64,000 bases of DNA, taken from Reyranella massiliensis 521. Lineage in GTDB: Bacteria > Pseudomonadota > Alphaproteobacteria > Reyranellales > Reyranellaceae. The position numbers and the translations under genes are program-made. Location of the stretch: assembly GCF_000312425.1 (NCBI RefSeq), contig NZ_HE997181.1, positions 3,968,320 to 4,032,319 of the forward strand, read 5' to 3'. The notes beneath the pieces are model-generated. The model was not told the origin of the DNA. It saw only the letters and a list, made by a program, of their open reading frames with translations, and did no database searches. Shown here piece by piece: positions 1 through 9,058 of this stretch (its first letter is position 1; the number at the start of each line of letters is the position of its first letter).

Positions 1-212
1 TCAATAACGGTCACCGTCGATTTATCGGGCAATCGCAAACAACCTACGCTGCGCAGTTGTTCGGCATTTGTTGCCGATATCGAAGTCTTGAGGGCACGCG
101 CAGTCGAGCATGCCACTTCGCCAAATTGCTTCATTCGACAGACGTCGTTTGCGATCGCCAATGTCGGCAGACCTGCACACAGAAACCCGCAAATTATGGA
201 TAGGCGGCCCAT
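1..212 (-). CDS. Partial secreted small protein, cut by the left edge
   Basis: An open frame starts at the ATG at 212 and runs off the window without a stop, giving about 70 visible residues. Residues 1-21 are a clear Sec signal peptide (short MGR start, hydrophobic core, AIA before Asn22). The mature part has Cys25, Cys35 and Cys58, which may form disulfides after export. A GAGGAA ribosome binding site lies eight bases upstream of the start. The next gene upstream on the same strand ends at 247, so the two may share a transcript. I do not recognise the family; the C-terminus is missing. Confidence 0.6.
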   Translation of the reverse strand, partial: MGRLSIICGFLCAGLPTLAIANDVCRMKQFGEVACSTARALKTSISATNAEQLRSVGCLRLPDKSTVTVI

Positions 213-246
213 AGATTGAGTTCCTCGATCGAAAGCGTATGCAAAG

Positions 247-828
247 TCAGCGCGTTTCGGTCCAGCTCTCGGAGAAAGCCAGCGCCGAGGTGCTGAAGGG
301 CCGACCTTCGCGATCGCGCGGCCAGGGTTTGCCGCGGGCCTGCTGGCCGTTCAGCGTCAGCCGGCCGGACAGCGCCGGCACCAGCACGGTGCAGACGCCA
401 TAGGGCCTGGGGTTCGGCGCCTGGTTGGGCTCGGTATGGATGAGCAGCGGATCGCCGATATCGTGCCAGGTGAGCGAGATCTCGGCGTCGGCGGCGGAGA
501 CATACTCGGTCCAGTAGTAGCGCGGGTCGCCGGCCTTGCTGAAGTCGGCGTCGACCACCGGGATCGAGGTATCCTTCAGCTCGGCATTGAGCATGCCCTG
601 CACGGTCTGCTGCAGCCAGCGCGCCATGGCGATGTTGTCGGAGTAGATGCGCCACTTGTTCTCGGTCAGCTCGCTCTTGAGATAGAGCACATGCCCCGGC
701 CCCGCCGGGCAGAACAGGATGCGCCAGTAGCTTGCATCCGTGGAATTGGGATCGCCGTCCTTTTCACTCAGACGCAGGAACGGGTTCTCGCCGGTGAGGA
801 TGACGCGATGCGGATCGGCTACGGGCAT
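247..828 (-). CDS. Hypothetical protein of 193 residues
   Basis: No family recognised. The start chosen is the ATG at 828, preceded by GGGAG seven bases upstream. An earlier ATG at 879 would overlap the dehydrogenase gene that ends at 840. The protein has no signal peptide or membrane segment, is rich in Trp, Tyr and Pro, and looks like a soluble globular protein (segments YWRILFCPAGPGHVLYL and RYYWTEYVSAADAEISLTW). It lies 11 bases behind the 2-hydroxyacid dehydrogenase on the same strand and is probably co-transcribed with it, which hints at a shared metabolic role, but nothing in the sequence names the substrate. Confidence 0.7.
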   Translation of the reverse strand: MPVADPHRVILTGENPFLRLSEKDGDPNSTDASYWRILFCPAGPGHVLYLKSELTENKWRIYSDNIAMARWLQQTVQGMLNAELKDTSIPVVDADFSKAGDPRYYWTEYVSAADAEISLTWHDIGDPLLIHTEPNQAPNPRPYGVCTVLVPALSGRLTLNGQQARGKPWPRDREGRPFSTSALAFSESWTETR

Positions 829-839
829 TTCCTGTCTCC

Positions 840-1808
840 CTAGAGTACCTGGTTGCGTAAGGTCTTCTCGCCACGCCACAGGCGGTCGAGATTCTCCATC
901 AGGATATCGAGCACATTGTCTTCGTAGGCCCGCGTCTCACCGGCCGTGTGCGGCGTGATGAAGACGTTGGGCATCGTCCAGAGCGGCGACGCAGCCGGCA
1001 GCGGTTCGTCGGCCGTGACATCGAGGGCCGCCGCCCAGATCTTGTTGCCCTGCATCGTCTTGATTAGGGCCTCCTCGTCCGCGACCTTGCCGCGCGCGAC
1101 GTTGACGAACACCGACGATGGTTTCATGGCGGCAAAGGCCGCCGCGCTCATCAGGCCCGTGGTCTCCGGCGTCAGCGCGCAGGTCAGCGCCACGAAATCG
1201 GCCTGCGGGACCAGCTTCACCAGATCGCCCATGCCGTGGATTTCGTCGGCGCCGTTCGTACCGGCCTTGGGGTCACGCCGGATGCCGACCACCTTCATGT
1301 CGAAGGCCTTGGCGAGCTTGGCGAGGTGGCTGCCGATGCGGCCCATGCCGACCACCAGCAGGGTCTTGCCGCCCAGTTCATCCTCGCGCTGCGTCAGGTC
1401 GCCCAGCATGCCGCGCCACACCTTCTGGTGCTGGTTGTCGCGTGCCTCGGGCAGACGCCGTGCGATCGCCAGGATCAGGGCGATGGCATGCTCTGCCACG
1501 GCGCGGGCATTCACGCCGGCGGCGCTCGCCAGCCGGATGCCCTTGGCGCCCAGCAGTTCCTTGGAATACTGGTCCATGCCCGAGCTGATGGACTGGATGA
1601 ACCTCAGCTTGCCGGCGTGCGGAATCAGGTCGTTCTTCCACATGCCCGACGCCAGCACCACGTCGGCCTCGCCAATGCGCTTCACCAGATCGTCATAGGC
1701 ACGGACTTCGAAGCACTTGATGCCGGTCTTGCGCAGCTCGAACCGGTCCATCATCCGATATGCCGCATGTGCAAAACAGATGGTCAGATTTTCTTTCGAC
1801 GGAAACAT
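840..1808 (-). CDS. D-isomer-specific 2-hydroxyacid dehydrogenase
   Basis: This is a 322-residue cytosolic NAD(P)-dependent oxidoreductase of the D-2-hydroxyacid dehydrogenase family, which interconverts a 2-keto acid and the D-2-hydroxy acid. The Rossmann motif GMGRIG is at 154-159. The catalytic set is Arg239 (NVARG), Glu268 (DEP) and His287 (PHTAG). GGGGGAG five bases before the ATG supports the start. It is transcribed divergently from an HpcH/HpaI-type aldolase 59 bases away; such pairs often act on small keto acids, since the aldolase can release or use pyruvate-like compounds. The true substrate cannot be read from the sequence. Confidence 0.9.
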   Translation of the reverse strand: MFPSKENLTICFAHAAYRMMDRFELRKTGIKCFEVRAYDDLVKRIGEADVVLASGMWKNDLIPHAGKLRFIQSISSGMDQYSKELLGAKGIRLASAAGVNARAVAEHAIALILAIARRLPEARDNQHQKVWRGMLGDLTQREDELGGKTLLVVGMGRIGSHLAKLAKAFDMKVVGIRRDPKAGTNGADEIHGMGDLVKLVPQADFVALTCALTPETTGLMSAAAFAAMKPSSVFVNVARGKVADEEALIKTMQGNKIWAAALDVTADEPLPAASPLWTMPNVFITPHTAGETRAYEDNVLDILMENLDRLWRGEKTLRNQVL

Positions 1809-1867
1809 GGAACTCCCCCTGCACGAGGTGCCACACTAGCCCGAACAACCGCCCCGGGGGAAACGCC

Positions 1868-2719
1868 ATGCGTCGCAATATTCTTCGTGAACGTCTCAAT
1901 GCCGGCCAGCCGACCGTCGGCACGCACATCCTGTCGGCCTGGCCGACCCTGGTCGAACTGATCGGTCACTCCAAGCAGTACGACTACGTCGAGTTCACCG
2001 CCGAATACGCGCCGTTCACGATGCACGATCTCGACAATCTCGGCCGCGCCTTCGAGCTGATGAATATGTCCGGCATGATCAAGATCGAGCAGACGCAATA
2101 TACCCATCAGGCGATGAGGGCGATTGGCTCGGGCTTCCAGAGCGTGCTCTTTGCCGACATCCGCTCGGTCGAGGACGCCAAGGCCGCCGTCGACGCCGTA
2201 CGCGCCGAGACGACGATGGCCAAGGGCGTGCGGAGCCGCGGACGAATGGGCGTCGGCATGCGCCGCGACGTCGGCACCGTCCGGGAAGGCGGCACGCCCG
2301 CCTATGTCGACGCGCTGGACGAGGTCGTGATCGCCATCATGGTCGAGAAGAAGTCCTGCGTGGACGATCTCGATGCCGTCCTCTCGGTACCGGGGATCGA
2401 CATGGTCCAGTTCGGCGCCTCCGACTTCTCCATGAGCATCGGCAAGACCGGTCAATATGCCGACGCCGAGGTCCTGGCGGCGGAGAAGAAGACCATCGAA
2501 ACGGCCCTGAAGAAGGGGCTCCATCCGCGAGTCGAGCTGCGCGATCCGAGCCAGGCCGGCAAATACCTCGACATGGGCGTGAAGCATTTCTGCATCGGCT
2601 GGGATGTCCGCATCCTGGCCGACTGGTGGGACAGCAAGGGCGCGGAAATGCGCGGCCTGCTCGACGGCAAGGCCGCCGCCCCGGCGAAAGCCCCCGCCAA
2701 AGCCGGCAACTACGCCTGA
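1868..2719 (+). CDS. HpcH/HpaI-family aldolase (class II, metal dependent)
   Basis: This 283-residue TIM-barrel protein belongs to the HpcH/HpaI aldolase and citrate lyase family, which cleaves 2-keto-3-deoxy or 4-hydroxy-2-keto acids to pyruvate and an aldehyde. Likely metal ligands are Glu160 (IMVE) and Asp186 (FGASDFS, the family G-x-x-D-x-S region). An in-frame ATG at 1760 would reach across the divergent promoter region into the neighbouring dehydrogenase gene; the ATG at 1868 has GGGGGA upstream and gives the usual family N-terminus (LRERLNAG). The last 20 residues are an Ala/Pro/Lys tail. The S9 peptidase starts eight bases downstream. Confidence 0.85.
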   Translation: MRRNILRERLNAGQPTVGTHILSAWPTLVELIGHSKQYDYVEFTAEYAPFTMHDLDNLGRAFELMNMSGMIKIEQTQYTHQAMRAIGSGFQSVLFADIRSVEDAKAAVDAVRAETTMAKGVRSRGRMGVGMRRDVGTVREGGTPAYVDALDEVVIAIMVEKKSCVDDLDAVLSVPGIDMVQFGASDFSMSIGKTGQYADAEVLAAEKKTIETALKKGLHPRVELRDPSQAGKYLDMGVKHFCIGWDVRILADWWDSKGAEMRGLLDGKAAAPAKAPAKAGNYA

Positions 2720-2726
2720 GAGACGA

Positions 2727-4814
2727 ATGAACAAACCGCCGATCGCGCCGCGGCGCCCCTCGCCGCGCCTCCTCCATGGGATCACCGTCGAAGACGACTA
2801 TGCCTGGCTGAAGGACGAGAAGTGGCAGGAGGTTCTGCGCGATCCGTCGCTCCTCGATCCCGACATCCGCACCTATCTCGAGGCCGAGAACCAGTACACC
2901 GAGACGCTGTTGGCCCCGACGCACGACCTGCAGAAGGCCCTGGTCGCGGAGATGCGCGGCCGCATCAAGGAGGACGATTCCGGCGTGCCGACGCCGGATG
3001 GTCCCTTCGCCTATCTCTGGAAGTTCCGCGAAGGCGGACAGCACGAGCAGATCGGCCGTACGCCGCGCAACGGCGGCGAGATGCAGACCGTCCTCGATGG
3101 CGATGCGCTGGCCCAGGCGTCCGACTATTTCAAGTTCGGCGGCACGCGCCATTCGCCGGATCACCGGCTCGTCGCCTGGAGCGCCGACCTGCGCGGCTCC
3201 GAATTCTTCACTCTGCGCGTGCGCCGCTGGGATACTGGCGAGGACTTGCCCGACATTCTGGAACAGACCGGCGGCCGGATCGTCTGGGGGCGCGACTCCT
3301 CGTTCTTCTACTACGTCCAGGTCGACGACAATCACCGTCCCCTGAAGGTCTTTCGCCATCGCCTAGGCACGCCGCAGATCGACGATGTCCTCGTCTACGA
3401 AGAGAAAGACGTCGGCTGGTTCACCCATATCGAGGAAAGCCCCAGCGGACGCTTTTGCGTGATCGCGGGCGGCGATCACGACACGACCGAGCAGCACCTG
3501 ATCGACCTCTCCGTGCCGGACGCGACACCTCGCCTGATCGCACCGCGACAGAAAGGTGTTCGTTACAGCGTCGCCGATCGCGGTGAGGAGCTGTTTATCC
3601 TGACCAACGAGGGCGGCGCCATCGACTTCCGCATCGCCACCGCACCGCTCGCAATGCCCGGCCGCGCAAACTGGCAGGAGCTGATCCCGCACCGGCCGGG
3701 CGTCTACATCCTCGGCATGGAGCTGTTCGCCGGCCATCTCGTGCGGCTGGAACGATCGAACGCCCTGCCGTCGATCGTGATCCGCGAACTAGACAGGGGC
3801 GGCGAGCATGTCATCGCCTTCGACGAAGCTGCCTACTCGCTCGACATGGCAGGCGGCTTCGAGTTCGACACGACCACGCTGCGCTTCGTCTATTCGTCGA
3901 TGACCACGCCGGCCGAAGTCTACGACTACGACATGGCGAGCCGCGAGCGCACCTTGCGCAAGCGCCAGCAGATCCCCTCCGGTCACAACCCGGCCGACTA
4001 TGCGACGACGCGCATCCTCGCGCGGTCGCACGACGGCGCCGAGGTGCCGGTATCGATCCTGCATCGCCGCGACTTCAAGAAGGACGGCGGCGCCCCGCTG
4101 CTCCTCTACGGCTATGGCTCCTACGGCATGGCCATGCCGGCGTCGTTCTCGGCCAACCGGCTGTCGCTGGTCGATCGCGGCTTCGTCTACGCCATCGCCC
4201 ATATCCGTGGTGGCTCGGACAAGGGCTGGTCGTGGTATCTCGACGGCAAGCGGGAGAAGAAGACCAACACCTTCGACGATTTCGCCGCGGCCGGCCGCGC
4301 GCTCATCGCCGGTGGCTATACCTCGGCCAAGCGCATCATCGGACATGGCGGCAGCGCGGGCGGCATGCTGATGGGCGCGGTGGCCAATCGCGCCAGCGAG
4401 CTGTTTGCCGGCATCGTCGCCGAAGTGCCTTTCGTCGACGTGCTGAACACGATGCTCGACGACAAGCTCCCGCTGACGCCGCCGGAATGGCCCGAGTGGG
4501 GCAACCCCATCACCGACGAAGCGGCGTTCCGCTACATCCTCTCCTATTCGCCCTACGACAATGTCGCCGCCCGGGACTATCCGGCGATCCTTGCCATGGC
4601 CGGCCTTACCGATCCGCGCGTCACCTACTGGGAACCGGCCAAGTGGGTCGCCCGGCTGCGCGCCACGATGACCGGCGGCGGGCCGGTGCTGTTGCGCACC
4701 AACATGGGCGCGGGACATGGCGGTTCGTCCGGACGGTTCAACCGGCTGGACGAGGTGGCGATTGCCTATGCCTTCGCGTTGCGCACGGTCGGCCTCGTCC
4801 CCGACAAGGCGTAA
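2727..4814 (+). CDS. S9 family peptidase, oligopeptidase B-like
   Basis: The 695-residue product matches the prolyl oligopeptidase family: an N-terminal segment (DDYAWLKDEKW), a beta-propeller in the middle, and a C-terminal alpha/beta-hydrolase domain. The catalytic triad is visible as Ser543 in GGSAGG, Asp629 in TDPRV and His664 in GAGHGG. The conserved EMRGRIKEDD stretch near residue 75 resembles oligopeptidase B, which cuts short peptides after basic residues. No signal peptide is seen, so a cytosolic location is likely. The ATG at 2727 is chosen because the open frame before it overlaps the aldolase gene. Confidence 0.9.
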   Translation: MNKPPIAPRRPSPRLLHGITVEDDYAWLKDEKWQEVLRDPSLLDPDIRTYLEAENQYTETLLAPTHDLQKALVAEMRGRIKEDDSGVPTPDGPFAYLWKFREGGQHEQIGRTPRNGGEMQTVLDGDALAQASDYFKFGGTRHSPDHRLVAWSADLRGSEFFTLRVRRWDTGEDLPDILEQTGGRIVWGRDSSFFYYVQVDDNHRPLKVFRHRLGTPQIDDVLVYEEKDVGWFTHIEESPSGRFCVIAGGDHDTTEQHLIDLSVPDATPRLIAPRQKGVRYSVADRGEELFILTNEGGAIDFRIATAPLAMPGRANWQELIPHRPGVYILGMELFAGHLVRLERSNALPSIVIRELDRGGEHVIAFDEAAYSLDMAGGFEFDTTTLRFVYSSMTTPAEVYDYDMASRERTLRKRQQIPSGHNPADYATTRILARSHDGAEVPVSILHRRDFKKDGGAPLLLYGYGSYGMAMPASFSANRLSLVDRGFVYAIAHIRGGSDKGWSWYLDGKREKKTNTFDDFAAAGRALIAGGYTSAKRIIGHGGSAGGMLMGAVANRASELFAGIVAEVPFVDVLNTMLDDKLPLTPPEWPEWGNPITDEAAFRYILSYSPYDNVAARDYPAILAMAGLTDPRVTYWEPAKWVARLRATMTGGGPVLLRTNMGAGHGGSSGRFNRLDEVAIAYAFALRTVGLVPDKA

Positions 4815-4882
4815 CGTCGAGCGATTCAGCTAGGCAGACCGTCCTTCGAAGGTTCATCCTGCCGCCAGCAGGAGGGAACGCC

Positions 4883-6046
4883 ATGAAGAATCAAGCAGAC
4901 ACGATATTGAAGGACGCCGTGGCTCGAGGCGACGTGCCCGGCGTGGTGGCGGTCGCGACCGACCGCAAGGGACAGACCTACGAAGGCGGGTTCGGCAAGC
5001 GGGTGCTGGGCGAAGCTGCCGACATGACGCCCGACACCGTCGCCTGGATCGCCTCGATGACCAAGGCGGTGACCGGGGCGGCCGCCATGCAACAGGTCGA
5101 ACGCGGCAAGCTCGACCTGGATACGCCGGCCAAGGCGATTCTGCCTGCCCTTGGCAACGTGGGCGTGCTCGAAGGTTTCGACGCTGGCGGCAAGCCCAAG
5201 CTGCGCAAGGCCAAGCGCGACATCACCTTGCGCCACCTGCTCACCCATACGGCGGGCTTCGGCTACGACATCTGGAACGCCGATCTCGCCAAGTATCAGG
5301 AGAGCGAGGGCGTGCCGGGAATCATTTCCTGCCAGAACAAGGCCTTGACCACGCCATTGCTCTTCGACCCGGGCGAGCGCTGGTACTACGGCATCAATAT
5401 CGACTGGGCCGGCAAGATGGTCGAAGCGGCGGCCGGCAAGAAGCTCGGCCAGGTGCTGCACGACGATCTGCTGGGGCCGCTCGGCATGAACGATACCGCC
5501 TTCCGCATCACCGACGGCATGCGCAAGCGGATGGCCAAGATCCATCATCGTGGCCCCGACGGCGCGCTGACGGCCGACCCGGCGCTGGAGATCCCGCAGG
5601 AACCGGAGTTCGAGATGGGCGGCGGCGGCCTCTATTCGACGGCCGGCGACTATCTCAAGTTCGTGCGCATGATGCTGAACGAGGGCAAGGCGGACGACGG
5701 CAAGCCCGTGCTGAAGCCCGAGACCGTGGCCACCATGTCGAAGAACGCCATGGGCGAGTCGCGCGTGACCCTGCTGAAGACGGCGGCGCCCCCCTTCTCC
5801 AACGATGCCGAGTTCTTTCCCGGCCTCGACAAGCAGTGGGGCCTCTCCTTCATGATCAACAACGAGGAAGCGCCGACCGGCCGCTCGGCCGGCGGACTCG
5901 CCTGGGCCGGCCTCGCCAACACCTACTACTGGATCGACCAGAAGAAGGGCATCGGCGGCGTCTACATCACCCAGATCCTGCCCTTCGCCGACGTGAAGTC
6001 GCTGCCGCTGTTCTACGCCTTCGAAAGCGCGGTCTACGGCAAGTAA
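4883..6046 (+). CDS. Serine hydrolase, class C beta-lactamase fold (esterase type)
   Basis: The 387-residue protein has the SxxK motif at Ser58-Met-Thr-Lys61 and a second motif in WYYGINIDWAGK near residue 170, the pattern of family VIII esterases and beta-lactamase-like hydrolases. No signal peptide is present, which argues for an intracellular esterase rather than a secreted beta-lactamase. GGAGGG seven bases upstream supports the ATG at 4883. The gene follows the S9 peptidase by 68 bases on the same strand and ends three bases before the convergent cyclase gene. The natural ester substrate is unknown. Confidence 0.85.
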   Translation: MKNQADTILKDAVARGDVPGVVAVATDRKGQTYEGGFGKRVLGEAADMTPDTVAWIASMTKAVTGAAAMQQVERGKLDLDTPAKAILPALGNVGVLEGFDAGGKPKLRKAKRDITLRHLLTHTAGFGYDIWNADLAKYQESEGVPGIISCQNKALTTPLLFDPGERWYYGINIDWAGKMVEAAAGKKLGQVLHDDLLGPLGMNDTAFRITDGMRKRMAKIHHRGPDGALTADPALEIPQEPEFEMGGGGLYSTAGDYLKFVRMMLNEGKADDGKPVLKPETVATMSKNAMGESRVTLLKTAAPPFSNDAEFFPGLDKQWGLSFMINNEEAPTGRSAGGLAWAGLANTYYWIDQKKGIGGVYITQILPFADVKSLPLFYAFESAVYGK

Positions 6047-6049
6047 GGA

Positions 6050-7267
6050 TCAGGCAAGACCGAACAGCTCGGTCTCCTCGCGTACGCCTCGCAGGCGGTG
6101 GCGCCCGAGAGAGACAAGGCGATCCCTACTGAGGGTCGCGGCCTCCGCGAAGGCCCGCGACACCAGAAGTTGACGGCCGAGCGGCTGGCAGAGCGCTTCG
6201 ATGCGCGACGCTTCGTTGACGGCGGGGCCGATCACGGTGAAGTCGAGCCGCGTATCGCTGCCGACATTGCCGTAGAGCACCTTGCCGATATGCAGCGAGA
6301 CATCGAGCCCGGCGGCCAGTTGGCCGTCGGCGTGCCGGCCCTTGTTTATCCGCTCGACGCGCGCCAGCGCTTCGATCGCCGCTTCCAGCGCGGCGGCGCA
6401 AACGGAGGCGCGGCCATCGAGCACGACGCCGAATGCCGCCAGCAACCCGTCACCCATGAACTTCAGCACCTCGCCGCCGTGCCTGACGACCGGTTGGACC
6501 ATGCAGCCGAAATAATCGTCGAGCAGCAGGATCAGGTCGCGGCCGGGCATCGTATCGGCGAGCGCAGTGAAGCCCTGCAGATCGGCAAAGAGCAGCACTG
6601 CCTCGACGCTCTGGACTTCGCCACGCAGCACGGTGCCGGCCAGCACGCGACTTGCCGGGTCGTTGCCGAGATAGGCTGCCAGCAGGCCATGGCTTAGGGC
6701 CCGCGCCGTCGCGGCCTTCGCAGCAACGGCGAAGCCGGGAACTGCCTGCCTGAGCGCCTCGGCATCTTCCGTGCGATAGCCGCCCGGCCGTCTCGTCGCG
6801 GCAGAGACCACTAGGAATCCCGACTCGGCATGTTCGACGTCGGTCGCATCGCCGATCCGCGGCGAAAGCTCGCCCAACGGCAGGACCCAGCCCATCCATT
6901 CGGTCGTTCCCACCGCGCGCAGCTCTTCGAAGACCGGCAGGTTGGGCACGTCGGCTCCCGTGTCGAAGCGGTAGCGTTGTTCGGTCAGGCCGTCGCGCAG
7001 CATGGCGGCGAACGGGCTCTGCCGGATCAGGAGCGAATCGATCTCCTCATGCGCGATCTCGAAATGCCGGGTGACCTGATGGCCGCGATCCCAGACCAGG
7101 CTGCGCGCCCGCATCATGGGGTGCAGTGTGTTCATGCCGACGAACAGGCGCTCGACCTCAAGGCCTGCTTCGTTGAGGCGACGACCAAACCCGTCGACCA
7201 TGTCCTCGAGCGGCATGTTGCGCAGGCCCGCCTGGGCCAACCACCCGGCGAGAGGGAGGGAATTCAT
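6050..7267 (-). CDS. Adenylate/guanylate cyclase domain protein (class III)
   Basis: The protein has about 405 residues. The C-terminal half (about 224-390) is a class III nucleotide cyclase domain, which makes cAMP or cGMP from ATP or GTP. The two metal Asp residues are at 229 (LLFADLQGF) and 273 (FMGDGLLAAFG), followed by the VIGPAVNEASRIEAL transition-state motif. The N-terminal half is a soluble sensor-like domain of unknown ligand, found with this cyclase type in alphaproteobacteria. The start at 7267 is uncertain; a longer open frame to 7420 would overlap the divergent pentapeptide gene. Confidence 0.85.
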   Translation of the reverse strand: MNSLPLAGWLAQAGLRNMPLEDMVDGFGRRLNEAGLEVERLFVGMNTLHPMMRARSLVWDRGHQVTRHFEIAHEEIDSLLIRQSPFAAMLRDGLTEQRYRFDTGADVPNLPVFEELRAVGTTEWMGWVLPLGELSPRIGDATDVEHAESGFLVVSAATRRPGGYRTEDAEALRQAVPGFAVAAKAATARALSHGLLAAYLGNDPASRVLAGTVLRGEVQSVEAVLLFADLQGFTALADTMPGRDLILLLDDYFGCMVQPVVRHGGEVLKFMGDGLLAAFGVVLDGRASVCAAALEAAIEALARVERINKGRHADGQLAAGLDVSLHIGKVLYGNVGSDTRLDFTVIGPAVNEASRIEALCQPLGRQLLVSRAFAEAATLSRDRLVSLGRHRLRGVREETELFGLA

Positions 7268-7346
7268 CGACAGGACACTCCACGCAGAAGCAGGACGAAC
7301 ATAGCCGAAGCCGCTACAAAGACAGCCCCTCGACGAGGAAGTTTCG

Positions 7347-8138
7347 ATGGCGAAGACCGATCCCGCACGCAAAACGCTTCGCCCGGACGAGGTCATGGGC
7401 CTGATGAAGGCGGGTCGCACTTTTCAGGCGGTGGCCTTTACTTCCGAGGTAGAGTTCGACGAACTCGACCTCTCGGAAGGCCGCTTCGAGGACTGCACCT
7501 TCGATCTGCCGAATATCCGAGGCACCGACTTTTCGGGAGCGCAATTCAAGGACTGCCGCTTTTCACCCGGGCGGTTCGCCAGTTGCAAGTTCGCCGGCGC
7601 CCGCTTCCAGGGCACCGGCTTTTTCGACACCGACCAGAAGAAAGGCTGCACCTTCGCCTTCTGCGATCTGCGGGACGTCGAAGCGGAGAAGTGCAACTTC
7701 GCGGTCGGCGCCTTCGAACGCTGCGACATGCACGACTTCCGCGCCAGGGAGTGCAGCTTCCGCGGGGTGCGCTTCCACGCCTCCACCTTCACCAAGGCCG
7801 TCTCGAAGCGGGTGATCGTCACGCGGGCGCGCTTCGAGACCTGCAACTTCACCTTCACGGACTTCTCCGGCGTGTCGCTCGAAACCTGCGAGTTCCAGAC
7901 CTGCAAGTTCCTCGACACGGCCCTCTTCGACGTCAATCTCACCGAGGCGATCCTGCGCGACTGCTCGCTCGACAAGGTCGAATGGGAACGGGCCAACCTG
8001 ACCCGCGCCGATCTTCGGGGCACGACGATTTCCGGACTGAACCTCGCCGTGCTGTCCGGCTACGCCGGGCTGATGATCGGCGAGAGCCAACAAACGGAAC
8101 TGCTCGAACGGCTGGGCGTCATCGTCAGCCTCGACTAG
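7347..8138 (+). CDS. Pentapeptide-repeat protein
   Basis: The 263-residue sequence is almost wholly pentapeptide-like repeats (patterns such as FEDCTF, FKDCRF, NLTRADLRG) from about residue 30 to 240, predicting a right-handed quadrilateral beta-helix. About twelve cysteines recur as C-x-F or C-x-L, as in Qnr/McbG-type proteins. The C-terminal segment ending ELLERLGVIVSLD is also found in relatives. No signal peptide is seen. Some relatives bind DNA gyrase, but that role is not shown here. AGGA eight bases before the ATG supports the start. Confidence 0.85.
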   Translation: MAKTDPARKTLRPDEVMGLMKAGRTFQAVAFTSEVEFDELDLSEGRFEDCTFDLPNIRGTDFSGAQFKDCRFSPGRFASCKFAGARFQGTGFFDTDQKKGCTFAFCDLRDVEAEKCNFAVGAFERCDMHDFRARECSFRGVRFHASTFTKAVSKRVIVTRARFETCNFTFTDFSGVSLETCEFQTCKFLDTALFDVNLTEAILRDCSLDKVEWERANLTRADLRGTTISGLNLAVLSGYAGLMIGESQQTELLERLGVIVSLD

Positions 8139-8141
8139 AGC

Positions 8142-9056
8142 CTAAGCCGGCGGCGGCACCATCGTGCCTTTGGGCAACGCCGCGCAATGGTCGTAGATGT
8201 CCGAGGGCCGCGCAAACCAGACCTTGTCCTTCTGCGGGTGGTTGGCGATGTGCTGCAGCGCCTCGCGCAGCATGCGCAGCCGATAGGGCTGCCCCACGAT
8301 CATCGTGTGCAGGGCGATGCCGCAGACCAGCGGCTGTTTGGCCGACTGACGCAGCAGTTCCTCGAACTGGCCAATAATGAAGTCGCGGAACTGCTCGGGC
8401 GTGTGATGGCGTACCAGCACCTGCGGGCTGTCGTTGATCTCGATGGGATAGGGCACGCTCATCAGCGGCCCCGAGCGCGTCTTCATCCAGAGCGGCTGGT
8501 CGTCGGCGGGCCAATCCATCAGGAAGTCGAAACCGACCTCCTTGAGAAGGTCGGGCGTCCAGCGCGTCGAGGCCATCCAGGGGGCCATCCAGCCGCGTGG
8601 CCGCTTGCCGCTCGCTTTCTCGATGGCGTCGCGCACTTCCTCAAGAAAGCGCTTCTCGTCAGCTTCCCACATATGGCCATGCCGTTCGGCATTGGTGCGG
8701 CCGTGCCCGATGAACTCGTCGCCGCGCGCCTTCAAGGCATCGACGATCTGCGGCGCGTAGTCGAACACCGTGGTGTTGATCAGGTGCGCGGCCGGCAGAT
8801 TGAGTTCGTCGAAGAGTTCAAGGCAACGCCACACGCCGACGCGGTTGCCGTAGTCGCGCCAGGCAAAGGTGCGCGGATCGGGTGGCGGATTGGCGACCGT
8901 GAGCAGATGTCCCTCGCCCGCTCCGAACGCGAAATGTTCGATGTTGAGACCGAGATAGACGGCCAGCCGCTTGCCCTCGGGCCAGGAATAGTCTTTGCGT
9001 TCGGTGATGGGGGAATAGGCATAGCGGTCGTGATACGGCAGGCGAATCGTGTGCAT
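8142..9056 (-). CDS. Polysaccharide deacetylase family protein (PuuE-like)
   Basis: This 304-residue NodB-homology protein starts with the subfamily signature RLPYHDRYAYSPI, and a likely active-site segment GDEFIGHGRTNAERH lies around residues 112-126. This subfamily includes metal-independent allantoinases and other amide hydrolases rather than true chitin deacetylases. No signal peptide is seen, so it likely acts in the cytosol. AGAGG five bases before the ATG supports the start. It follows the PhyH gene by two bases on the same strand, so SDR, PhyH and this gene form a probable three-gene operon. The substrate is unknown. Confidence 0.85.
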   Translation of the reverse strand: MHTIRLPYHDRYAYSPITERKDYSWPEGKRLAVYLGLNIEHFAFGAGEGHLLTVANPPPDPRTFAWRDYGNRVGVWRCLELFDELNLPAAHLINTTVFDYAPQIVDALKARGDEFIGHGRTNAERHGHMWEADEKRFLEEVRDAIEKASGKRPRGWMAPWMASTRWTPDLLKEVGFDFLMDWPADDQPLWMKTRSGPLMSVPYPIEINDSPQVLVRHHTPEQFRDFIIGQFEELLRQSAKQPLVCGIALHTMIVGQPYRLRMLREALQHIANHPQKDKVWFARPSDIYDHCAALPKGTMVPPPA

Positions 9057-9058
9057 GG

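Noticed and set aside
194-655. A 153-codon minus-strand frame overlapping the hypothetical gene at 247-828
   Set aside because: It is Arg- and Ala-rich shadow sequence without motifs; the 193-residue frame has balanced composition and a ribosome binding site.
1784-2785. A 333-codon minus-strand frame opposite the HpcH/HpaI aldolase
   Set aside because: No recognisable motif and fully covered by a well supported gene on the other strand.
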